NCBI GenBank assembly: GCA_024345305.1
Contig: BRON01000013.1
Span: 124,001-188,000 of the forward strand
Direction: 5' to 3'
Length of the DNA: 64,000 bases
Source of the DNA: Mrakia gelida
Taxonomy: Eukaryota; Basidiomycota; Tremellomycetes; Cystofilobasidiales; Mrakiaceae
In this document: positions 1 through 10,339 of the stretch, piece by piece
How the letters are laid out: every line of letters begins with the position of its first letter
Position numbering within the stretch: the stretch's first letter is position 1
Notes under the pieces: model-generated
Seen by the model: the letters and a program-made list of their open reading frames with translations, nothing else
Database searches by the model: none
What the model was told of the DNA's origin: nothing
Position numbers and translations under genes: made by a program

Positions 1-483
1 CTCGTACCCTCTTCTTTGTGCTCGTCGCCGTCCTCCCTTCCCTCGCTCACGCTTACCCTGATCCCCTCTTTCCTTCTTCTCTTGCACCTCCCACTCACCC
101 ACCACACCAGTCCTCCCAACCGAAACCTACTCCACCATCCTCCACGGTCTCCTCACAGGCTTCTTCTTCCCTCTCCTCCCTCTCTTCTTCTTCAAGGAGT
201 CCGAACAGCACTCGTTCATCTCGCCGGGACCATTGGGAGGAGAGAGTGTCCTCGGCGCAGGTGGGGGTACGGGAGTGGTGTTCTCGAGAGTGCTTCCGTA
301 CGACGAGACCGAGAGCGACAGGAAGAGAGACGCGTTTCGCGAGAAGTTGAACTCGAACGAAACGAGAGCTGACTTCCTTCTTTGGGCTTGATGCTTGGTG
401 CGAGTAGACGACGGATGCAAGTCTCGCTAATGCTGGGGTTCGGGCTGAACGTTGGCTTTGGGTTCTTGAGGTATCTAGGTTGA
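1..483 (+). CDS. DSC3: DSC E3 ligase subunit 3-like, C-terminal part (5' truncated by window edge)
   Basis: This is the last part of a membrane-anchored ubiquitin-ligase subunit. One exon opens after a CAG acceptor at 110 and reads a GLL-GFFFPLLPLFFFKE type transmembrane hairpin followed by a short polar linker. A second exon opens after a TAG near 398 and reads RRMQVSLMLGFGLNVGFGFLRY before the stop at 481-483. Two hydrophobic stretches ending in an N-x-x-FG-x-LR pattern are what the C-terminal domain of Dsc3 (DUF2407_C) looks like. In that family the Dsc complex sits in Golgi/endosomal membranes and ubiquitinates membrane proteins. The donor of the last intron is uncertain; a GTACGA at about 317 gives an in-frame join. 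The N-terminal ubiquitin-like part lies outside the window. The call rests on recalled family consensus only. Confidence 0.6.
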
Positions 484-1313
484 GAAGGAGGGAGGACTTC
501 GACGACGACGACCATCTCGCCCTCTTCCTATTTGGCTCGTCTCGCGTAGATGATTTCACGATTTTGACGACTTTCCATACTCTCTCGTTCGAGTAGCATC
601 CTCTACGTACATACCTTCTGGCATAGCGGCGAGAGAACGACCAGGAGGAAGTGAAACGCCGGTTCGACTCGACTTGGTTAGGTCTAGAGATCTAAATTCA
701 CTTGAGTTCCCAAATCGAGGCCATTAAGGTAAGCTTGCACTTGACCAGAGTTACGTTTCTCTGCCTGGCTCGATTTGAGGCCGAGGGACGAGCAGGAGGA
801 CTCGAGCTCAAACTCCATTCGACCTCTCTTCGTCCTCGCAACATCCATCTCACCAGCAAACCACCTTCAACCTAACGTGAGTCCAAATTTGTTGTCTAGA
901 ACTTGACTTATGTATACTGCACTGAGATCTACCTCTTGCCATCCTCTTCAGCTCATCAGCGTACCTTTCTCGGTGCTTTCTTCGGCGGACGACCCTCAGC
1001 TCCCTTCCTTCCCTTTCCTCCCTCGGCGGCTTCTCACCCTTCTCTCTGCCACATCGTGAGCTTGATCTCAGATCTCGATCTCTCAAAGTCGTCTATCGAG
1101 TAGTACGAGCTCATCAACATCCTTTTCATCCGTGGACCTCCCCGATTCCGCTCTTCAGATCGCTTTTGGAAGTTTGAGTCGAGCTCACCTCCTCCTTCCT
1201 CCCTTCTTCTTCGTCCCTCGTCCTTTCGTCGTGAGTCTCTTCACGGCCCTGTGAACGATTGAACTGGAGTGTATGCTGACCCTTCTACTACCTTTGTTTC
1301 TCCCAGGCCCAAG
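484..1313 (+). promoter_or_regulatory. Upstream region and spliced 5' leader of orphan gene A
   Basis: No protein-coding gene is seen here. Two intron-like segments with good signals lie in front of gene A: about 877-951 (CGTGAGT to CTTCAG) and 1231-1306 (GTGAGT, a GCTGAC branch motif near 1277, then TCCCAG). The second ends only 7 bases before the ATG at 1314. The leader is therefore probably spliced, and the promoter should lie before about 870. The arrangement matches that of paralogous gene B. Confidence 0.45.
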
Positions 1314-4241
1314 ATGAGGTCGATCCTGTTGCAAAGTCGACGAGCTAGCTCAAGAGCTCTGCTTCTCTCTCGACTTTCCTCTCCGTCGACGTCGTCTCTC
1401 CCTCGTCGATTCAACTCCATCACTGCCCCATCGGACCCCACCACCACCATCACCCCATCTCTAGGAACTTCCGCTTCGTCCCTCTCTTCCACCCTCCAGC
1501 TTCCATCATCTCCCACTCCTTCCCAGCTCCCATCGACTCGTCGACCTCCTCCTCCCCTCCACGTCCGATCTCGCCCACGGTCCACCACCTCCCCACCGTC
1601 AATGGCAACCAGTTCATCCACGAACTCCAAACTATCGTCGAAGGCCTGGTGGCTGAGTCAGCATCAAACCGACGGCCAGGAAGCGAAGGCCATCGCTCTA
1701 GCAGCCCGTCTCGACGCAGAAGGATCGGAGGTCCTCGTCGGAACGCCAGAGTTCGTCGCAGAGGTCCGGAAGCTCTTCAACAAGGTCTCCCATCTCGCTA
1801 GGGCTTCGGATGATCACCTTCGAGCCCTCTCGACCATCTACCATCGGTTATCGATTTCCCCAACAGCAGTCCAGAACGACGGACGAGAATGGATCCGGAA
1901 GACCACCCCTCGCCTCCTTTTTCTTTTCACTCGTCGATCCAACCTCAAGTCCGAGTCCCTTCTCCCCTCCCTTCGGCTCGTCCTCCAGGCTGGATTGGAC
2001 GACTTGGATTTCTTTCTTCCCCGAGACGAGTTCAGGTTGATCGGAGTGGGCCTCGCGTCAGGCGCGAAGGACGCGTCGGAAGCCGTTGAGATCGTCGAAG
2101 GCCTGAGGAGGTTGTGTCCTTCCTCAATTAAGGAGGTCGAGTACGAGGAACTTCTTCAAGCCATTGGACGAGTCGACGATTGGACCACGATAACGCAAGA
2201 CACCTTCCATCTCCCCTCCTTCCCAACACCCCTCCCACCTCTCCCGAAACCTCCTCGCACCACCCCGCCATCGTCCCCCAGCCAATCCACCCCTTCCAAA
2301 AAAATCCCTCAACATCAATAATCGTACTTCCACTACCACTCCATCCTCCGAGCCGAACCAGACCTCCCACCCCACCATCTCCCCAACGGACCTCCTCCAG
2401 TTCGCCAAATCCCTCTCGACCGCTCCACCCCCTTCGTTCGACGATCTCCAAACCATCTTCGACCTTCAACGTCAGGTCTACCGCCAAGAAGCTCGTTCTA
2501 ACCCAACCCACATCGAGACCGTCCTTCGTTTCCTCGCCTTCGCGAACCGAGCACCCCTTCAAAACGTCAAGAATCAGTCGCGTTTCGCCGGTATCGTCTC
2601 TTCTCTGGTCAAGCTCCTCGACGGATTCTCGTTTGATGTCAGCTCGCTTGGATTGGACTTCAAGACGGACCTCCTTCCTCTCGTCAAGGGAATGGACACG
2701 CGAGGTCGGGTTGAGGCGTTCGCTCTGACGTTCTACACTTCGAGGAAGGAAGACTTCGGAGTAGAGGAGCTGGACATCTTCAAACAGGTCTTGCACTCCC
2801 TACCGTTGGATCGGAGCCGTGGATCACGCAAGCTCGAGACCTCCGAAGACTGGGAGCGCGGATTCCAAGCTCGTCTCCTCGATCTCGTCGAATCGGCGTC
2901 GACTCGCCCGTCGGAAAGGAAGGCCAACGGAGAAGGTCTGGAGTGGTTGAAGAGAGCGACCCTTGCTTTGAAGGATCCTCAACTCGGAAGAGGAAAGGCC
3001 TTCGCTCTCCTGGCCGGAACCCCTCTCGACGCGCCGTCGACTATGGACACCCTCGTCGTCGCGTCCGAGCTCTACTCGAGATTCACCCCTCCCAATCGAC
3101 TCCCCACCCGCTGGAGGCAGCATGGAGATTCTATCGTTCGGTTGCTCCTCCTCCTATCGAACCATCAAGGACACCCCCCTCCTTCCTTCAACATCCTCGG
3201 GCCTATCCTACGGGACCTTCTTCTCCTGCCTCCCTCCTTTATCCCCTCCACTCCCTCCGTCCCCTCCTTCGCCATCCCTCTCCTTCCCATGGCAACCAAC
3301 CTCAACGAGTCGCTCCTCGTCGTCAACTCCATCCTCCGCGCTCAAGAAGCCCAAGCAGAAGACGTCCCTGCGGTTTGGTCGGCTTTTCTTTCCTCCATCG
3401 AACAACAGCCTGCCGTCCCTTCGCCGTCCAAGATCCTCGCGTCGGACTTCTTCAAGCTCGTCAACCGCTCGTCACCTTCCGAGGTAGGATCGCCTCTCCA
3501 GGACCTCATCGAGATGTACCTTCGCCGATGGAGACGCGCCGAGACGACGGAATCGAAGGAGGACGGAGGGAAGGCGGCTTTCGAGACGCTCGACGAGTTC
3601 GTCAAAGAGCAGCAGAGGGACGGAGTGATGTATGAAGCTTCGCTTTACGCGTCGATGATGGAGACTCAGGTGGTGAGGAAGGACTGGAAGGGGGTATTCA
3701 AGCTTTGGGAGGAGATTCAGAAGGGAGCGGGAGTGGACGCGAAGTCGGTCGAGATGGTGAGTTCTCTCTCTCTTCTCACCCCCTCCATCTTTTTGACCAT
3801 ATCTTCCCACGACCGACGCTCGAAGCTGACCTTTCGACTCCTCTCCGTCTTCTCTCTCCTCCTGTCCAGTACCTCCTCGCCTGCCTCGCCACCTCGTCCC
3901 AGCACGAAGCCCAAACCCTCATCACCATCGTCCAAACCCACCCAACCATGCTTCCTCTCCTCACCACCCGAAACTGGTCGCTCTACTACTCCGTCCTCGC
4001 CAAAGCCAAGACCCTCCCGTTCTTCGTCGAGAGCATCGTCTGGCAAGCGAAGGAGGAGAACGGCTCGCCTCTCGCCGTCGAGGATCTCGCGAAGGGGATC
4101 AAGCTGGCGAGGGAAGTGGGACTGGAGGAAGGGGAGAAGGCGGAGGGAAGTTTTAGGGAGGCTGTGGGGGAAGAGACGTTCGTGGAGGCGGAGAGGAGGT
4201 TGAGTGAAGAGGGAGGAGAGGCGGGAAGGGAGACGGCATGA
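1314..4241 (+). CDS. Orphan gene A, probable mitochondrial protein with PPR-like C-terminus
   Basis: Not a family I recognise. The start at 1314 (MRSILLQSRRASS...) gives a long Arg/Ser-rich, acid-free N-terminus of mitochondrial presequence type. Next come a low-complexity Pro/Ser stretch, a helical region, a second low-complexity linker and a long helical repeat region. The end (YEASLYASMMETQVVRKDWK) looks like a pentatricopeptide-type helical hairpin. One intron is clear at 3757-3869 (GTGAGT, CTGACC, CCAG). The reading frame changes by one base between 2194 and 2321, where an A7 run sits at 2299-2305. Dropping one A gives two exons of 814 and 124 codons that join perfectly, so this is either a base-call error or an unrecognised intron. 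From about 2380 on it aligns with gene B at 15947-17842; shared landmarks are the leading MRSIL, L-x-x-FA, LRFLA, RWRQH/HWRQH, FIPST and FPLLP. The role is unknown; a part in mitochondrial RNA handling is a guess from the PPR-like end. Confidence 0.7.
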
Positions 4242-4514
4242 GAGATCTCATGATGTACTTTTGGACGCGACTCGGTAGAGATGGAGAGGTTTCAGCAGAC
4301 GTAAGCCTTACTCACAGTGAACTAGTCACGATTGATGGGTCGGAAAAACTTGTGGACAAGCACTCGAAGAGAAACGGATCGAAAACGAGGTCTCGTCGCG
4401 CGTCGTCTGTTTCGTTCTCGTTCGGCTTCCACGTCTCTTTCCCCCGTCGTGACCAGGTTTCAGATTCGTCAAGTCATTACAGATATATGAAAGAGACCAA
4501 AAACTAAATCCTGC
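4242..4514. terminator. Convergent 3' region between gene A and the C2 protein
   Basis: Tail-to-tail intergenic stretch of 273 bases. No gene is seen. It must hold the 3' ends of both transcripts, but I see no unambiguous polyadenylation signal. Confidence 0.3.
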
Positions 4515-7500
4515 TCAGTTGAGCGACGAGATCCCCTCCTTCTCCACGCCTCGTTGAGCTCCCTCTCGTCTGGACACGAACAAACGAACAAGCGATAACG
4601 AGGTCAGCTCGCGAACGAAGAGGAGAGCGAGAGACGAAGAAGAAGGAAAGGTACCAACCTGCTATGTTTTCCCGAAGAGCCCATTCGCGAGATTTTGCCT
4701 GCAATCTTGTCCTTGACGTAGTTGGCCGTTCGAACACTCTTGTGCCTGTGCAGTCCTTCCTCCTGTGCGAGATCGAAAGATACAGAGACGTCAGACGAGA
4801 ACTACGAGAGGATGGATACCGAGACTCGACGAACCTCGGTCTTCTGATCCCTCGAACGGCTGCGAGGAGAAAGAAGGAGCGACGTCAGTTCTCGACGCGT
4901 CGAAAGAAGACGAGACGGACTCGAGATGCGCGCAAACTCACTTCTTCATCCGTCGATACCACCCTCCCTCCTCCTCAGCGTCACTCGAGTCCTCCCCCGA
5001 TGGCTCTCCAGTTCTCTCCGACCGGTCCTCAGTGCTGCCACCGAACGAGAGATCCGAGAACGAGCTTCGATCCTCGTCGTCCGTCGGTCGAAGGAAGGAT
5101 CCAGACGAGTCGGTTGAGGGACGAGGATCGTTCGAAGGAGGACCGTCGAGAGAGATCTTGGATGCGGAGGAGCTGGATCGTTTGTGCCGTTGAGTGAGAC
5201 CAGCCTTAGCTGAGATGCGTCGAACTGTGGAAGGAAAGACAAGGAGGGAAAGAGGGTGAGCTCGGGAACAAGACGCGACGAAGACGAATCGTGACGAACC
5301 TTCTTCGACGTTGGCGAGTCGCTTGTCCTTCTTGAGGAGAGGGAGATGAGCCTGGAGAAACGAAGAAAGCTCAGGTCAGGAGTCGAAGGCACAAAGCCAG
5401 GCGAGCACGAGGTTGAGCGACTCACCTTCCCAATTCCAGGTCGCAAAAACACGCTGAGAACAGCCGTCCCAACCTCGTTCGCCTGAGCGTTCTCCCTCGC
5501 CTCCTCTCCCTGCCCGAAAGACCAAGCCAGAGCCTGCGAGACGTTCGAGGTACCGTAGATGGGAACGCCGACGGTGAAGAGCTCTCCGTCCGGAAGTTGA
5601 GCTTGCTGCAGAAGACCGATCCCCCACGTCACGTTCTTCTTCTTGATCGAGCCGTTCCTTTGGAAGAAGCGGATAACGAGCGTTCCCGAGAGTCGATAGA
5701 GTGTAGCGAGAGCGATCTTCGATTCGAGGTTCCAGGAGTAACTCGATCGCGAGTCGGACGAGGAAGCGAGGGAGGAGGTCGATGCTGCCTCGCCTGATTC
5801 GGGAGAGATGATTCGAGAGTCTGCCTCTGTTTCGAGTCCGACGATGGTGGAAGGGAGGTTGGAAGCGACGAGGGGAGAGCTGTTGATGAGCTTGAGGCTG
5901 TGGATCTCGGTCTGGACGATGTCGAAGCCTGAGACGCCGCGAGGGAGGTCGAGGTCGATGGGTTTCCAGAGGAGGGAGAGTCGCCTGTTCGCAGTCGAGG
6001 GCGACGCGTGAGCTCAAGCACTCAGAAGAGAAAATCCCATACGAGACTCACATGATTCCGTATCCGATTCCTCCAACGAGAGGGTACCACTTGACGACCT
6101 CCGAGCGGTCGTTGAAAGCCTCTCCTAGGGTCTTGAACTCGACGATCCCCAAGATCGGATCTCGCTCTCGTTCCCTCTCCTCCCGTACAACGAAGGTGAC
6201 CTTCTCCATCGACCAGTCGCGAATGAACCTCTCCGAAGCCGCGTTGTGGTATGGGTTGGCGTTGAGTTTCTTCGTTCGACTCCTGAAGACGAGACGATCG
6301 TTCAAGACGACCTCGACGTAGCTCGAAACCGGCTCCTCCTCCAGTCCCTCGACGTTGTTCGTGACGTCGGCCAAAGCAGGCTTCCCTCCGAACCCAGCGC
6401 TCTTGTGGTCGAAGTCTCCAGCGACGGCTCGAACTTGAAGGTCTACGGGAACCAAAGCGAAGGAAGGAAGAGCGTCAGTCTCGGTCGTCTCGGCCTTCGA
6501 ACGCGTCGAACTTCGATTCGACCATCTCCAGCCTCCCTGACTCCCACCTCTGCCCCATCACTTCGACGCCCAGTACGAACTTCACTCACTCTGCAACGAA
6601 AGCACATTCCAAGCCAAGATCCCCGACCTCCTCTCCATCGAAGGCTTCTCCTCGCACTCCAAAATCTCCCTCTCCCTCTGCCCCGTCACCCATCTCACCG
6701 TCTCCTTCCTTCGTTCCAACCTCTCTCCCTCCCACTTGAAAGCCTCAGGCTTGAAGAGATCCCCGACGTGAAACACAGGAAGAGCGAGAGTGTTCTCCTT
6801 CCTGGCGACCTTGGTTTCAGCGAGCGAGGGAGCGACGCCGTCGGCCGTTCCTGTGACGACGGCGGAGTGATGGAGAGGGAAGTATTGGACCGAGTAGGTG
6901 AGGAAGCCTTGAGCTTTTCCGGACTTCTTGGGAGAGCGAAGAGGGTCGACTCGAGTGTCGTCGGCGGGGACAAAGTCGGACGCGTTTCGAGCTTCGACCA
7001 GAGCTGTGAGGTCGATTTCGACGACTCCGAGCTGGAGAGATACGGGAAAGAAGGGGCGAGTCAGTCCAAAGTCGTAATGACGGTCGAAGAGAAGAAAGTG
7101 CGACGAACCGAATCATCGGCATTCCAGCGATCCGAGTCGTAGACTTGAAGACAGAGCTTCTCTCCTGTATCGATGGCGTCGGCGGGAACGAGGACTGTGG
7201 AGAGGGAAAGAATGGAGTGTCAGCGACGCTCAAGAAAGCAGAGCGAGGGAGAGGGATACGGCGAGGAGGGAAAGGGACTGACTAAACGCCGTCTCCTCCC
7301 AAACCGGGTTGAGGTTTCGTTCGATCGGACGCGTCGACCAAAGAGGCAGCTTCATCTGCTTCCACCACGAGATGGCGACGTAGGGATCCGAATAGCCTGT
7401 TTGCGAGAGAGAGGGAAGGAGTGGTCAGCGAGCTTGAAAGAGCACAAGGAGGCAACGCGACGCGAAACGAAACTCACCATTCGTGTCAGCTGCTCGAAGA

Positions 7501-9109
7501 TTCTCAGCGCTGTGAACGGTGATCTTCAGCACTCCGATGTTGCGAGTCCGAACGGTTCCCTCGGCTCCAGTGAGTAGTCGCTAGAGAGTAGATAACGCGG
7601 AGGGGTAAGAGAGAGCAAGGTCAGCTAACCGAATCGACGACAATGGAAATCGACGCGTCTCGTCGCTCTGCTTCAAGACTCACGTCCAGATCGAGCGTGT
7701 ACGCGAGAGGAGTCACGAAGGCGTTGGCGACCCTCTTGATGCTTCCCAAAACGTACGTCTTGAGGCCAGGGATCTTCATGGCGTTGGCGAGGTTCCGTTT
7801 GAGGGGAGCGGCAGCGATTTCGATGAGCGGGAGAGTTGGGAACGTGATCGTCCCGGTTCGTACGAAGGGGGGTGAGGGATCGAGGAGCAGTCGAAGTCGG
7901 ACCTGCGAGCGGGATGAACAAGAGGTCAGTTGGCGACGAGGAGAGTCGAGGAAGAGAAGGGAAAGGGGAGAGGAGAGGGACGGGACGAACGATTCCAGCG
8001 ACCTTCAGCAGGTCCACCCAAACGGCTGTTGAAGAGTGAAAAGGGCAAAGTCAGGACGCGATGGTTTGGGTTGAAGTGTAAAGGTTCGAACTCACGCATC
8101 TCAACCCCACCCAACCCTTTCACTCCGACTCCAAAGTAGATCAAAAGCCCAGCTCGATCGATGATCTTCTTCCCCTTGTTCTCGAGCTCGAAGCAGACCT
8201 CGAAGCACTGTCCCGTTCATTCCCGAAGCAAACAATCAGTCAGTTCCCTCTTAAAGATGGTTTCGTTCGAACACAAGCCGAGAGCCGCGTCCTCCTCGAA
8301 CTCACAGCATAATCCCCACCCTCCAAATCCTCCTCCTTCTCCTCCGTCCCACCCCCAGCGACCTTCGCCTTCCCTCTCCTATTCTTCCCCAGCTCCTCAC
8401 TCGACCCCTTCTCCAACCCAGCAAACCACTCCTCGTCCGTCATAGGCCTCATGAACTTGACCTTCAACGGACTCGATCCCTGACTGAGCGAATCCACCCT
8501 CACAGAGTGCACAACCCCAGGAAGCTCAGTTTGGAGCGCGTCCTCGAGGAGATCGATGACGGGAGTGAAGATAGCGTCGTTGATGATCGGCCACAGGTTC
8601 TCGATGGCGTGGTTGACGAAGTGAGGAGGGGGGTGAGCTTCAGCGAATTCGAGGGCGGCGGCGGCGACGCGTTCTTGTTCGGCGGCGGAGACGAGCTCCT
8701 CGGATTCGGACATCTTGATGGACCAGATCCCGAGTGCGACGACGAGAATGATGAGCCAGGGGGAGATTCGGAAGTAGGCGAGGAGGGCCAGGAGGCCTGA
8801 GAAGAGGAGGTTGGGAGTCGAGAGGGTGGAGGAGGGGACGAGGTGAGGTTGAGGAGGAGGAGCGTGGACTGCTGCTGCTGCTGGAGGTTGATCATGATGA
8901 GGTTGAGGTGTAGGATTCGGACGAGGGGGAAGAGTAGGCGGGTGGGATCCTGGGATGTTGAAGGTGACTTTTTGAGTTGGCGTGAGGGAGGGAGAGGACG
9001 TGGTCGAGGGGGTCGGGTTAGGAGGAGGAGGATTGGAGGACGTGTCGATGGGTGGTCGAGGAGGAAGAGGCGGACCTCCTGCAGGTAAGTTCCGAGATGG
9101 AGAGGACAT
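4515..9109 (-). CDS. SMP and multi-C2 domain protein (tricalbin/extended-synaptotagmin-like, Mug190 type)
   Basis: Start at 9109 (MSSPSRN...), stop at 4515-4517, with about a dozen exons. After a Pro-rich cytosolic N-terminus comes a hydrophobic anchor (residues about 103-133, containing LIILVVALGIW). An SMP lipid-binding module follows (NHAIENLWPIINDAIFTPVI, then LPGVVHSVRVDSLSQGSSPL) and continues through exons near 8209-8099 and 7690-7900 (PFVRTGTITFPTLPLIEIAA). Next is a C2 domain from about 7570 (GVLKITVHSAENLRAADTNG, then GYSDPYVAISWWKQ). A second C2-like region lies at 6455-6055 (LVFRSRTKKLNANPYHN). The C-terminus is acidic, Ser-rich and then basic. Proteins of this build tether the ER to the plasma membrane and move lipids through the SMP tube. 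Intron borders are clear at 8305 (GTGAGT after GGDYA) and elsewhere. The short exon order after 5000 is less certain. Confidence 0.8.
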
Positions 9110-9182
9110 GGTCGAGCTGGTCGAGTCGTATTGGTTTCTGAAGTTACGAGAGAACGGGAGGGACGAATGGAAGAGGGGAACG

Positions 9183-10339
9183 CTAGGCGGGAAGAAGAAA
9201 AGTTGCGTCAGTCAAAAACCTTCAACGCTCCCGATCTAGCTTGCTCGCCCAGAGCTATATACGAGTACGACCTGCAGTGCTTCAACCTCGAAATCTGTCC
9301 CAGACTCGGTAGCGACTCGGGTGCCGTCTCGGCGAGGCTGCCGACCTTTCTCCCTCCCTCCCTCCCTCCCTCCTCCCATCTTTCGCCTCCCAGCTCGCTT
9401 ACCCCACTTCTCTTCCTCCAATTCTCCTTCTCGGACCCCCTTTCATCCCAAGTCGACTCACCAGTATCCCCAAAGATCAAAAAGTAGATGCAGGCGAACG
9501 GCCGAACGAACGGTTCACTGGATCGAAGGCAGTTCAGCTTGAGCTTTGGAGGTCGTTCCTTCCTTGTTTCGTTTCGACGAGTTCTTCCTAACGGACTGCT
9601 CTCACCACACACCAACGAAAAAGACGCGCGACATGCACGAGAGAGACACGCCAGTCAGTCAGAGCCGTCCAGGACGAAGGGACGGAGGGAGCGTCGGCGG
9701 AAGGGGAAGGAAGGGGTCGAAGCTGAAGCTGAAGCTCACCTCGTTCCTTCTTGACTTGACTTTGGCTCGTCGCGTCTCGATCTGGATCAACGATGTCAAG
9801 GTCAGCATGTATGTATAGAGCTCGGATGTGGCCGAAGTATGAAGATGGGCTAACCTTGCTGGATGTGGTTGAGCTTCAAAGCGAAAGTGAAGTTGAGTCG
9901 GGAGGGACAGCTTGAGCCCGCGGTTGAGCTTGAAAGGGATCGTCATCGAGGAGAGGGATTTGAGGAGGAGAGCGCCAGATTTGCTCAAAGGATGATTCGG
10001 TGTGGAAGATGGCTCAAAAGAGAGATTCCGAGAGAGGGACAAAGTCTGGGTGTCGAAAACTCGCTGAGCCAAGGGGGAGAGACGGGAGGGGGACGCGTCG
10101 CGACTCGAGACTCCTCCTCGATTCCCTCGCTCTTCCACACTCGCCCAGCTCTGAGTCCTCTACCTTCTGAAGACGAAGTATGAACACGGGAAAGTGTAGA
10201 CAAGAAATATGCGTGGTCGTAAAGGGAAGTGTACGTAAAGAAGAGGAACCAAAAATCGTGAAGACAGAAAAAGCGAAACGCACGCCGTCGACCTCCCTCC
10301 CACCATCCAGAGCGACCGACGACAAAGGTGGGGAAGGTC
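9183..10339 (-). other. Unresolved spliced minus-strand stretch (leader of the C2 gene or a small gene)
   Basis: Minus-strand splice signals occur in order: donor at about 9852 with branch near 9799 and acceptor near 9787; donor near 9736 with branch motif near 9653; donor near 9466 with branch near 9207 and a CTAG acceptor near 9183. A short reading frame with plausible phases ends KAQAELPSIQ with a stop near 9525, but other frames also splice open, so I do not call a protein. The region could be a multi-intron 5' leader of the C2 gene starting at 9109. Nothing recognisable lies between about 9990 and 10339. Confidence 0.25.

Noticed and set aside
9350..9375. CTCCC-rich tract as a repeat array
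   Set aside because: Simple pyrimidine composition typical of introns and leaders in this window; not a defined array.
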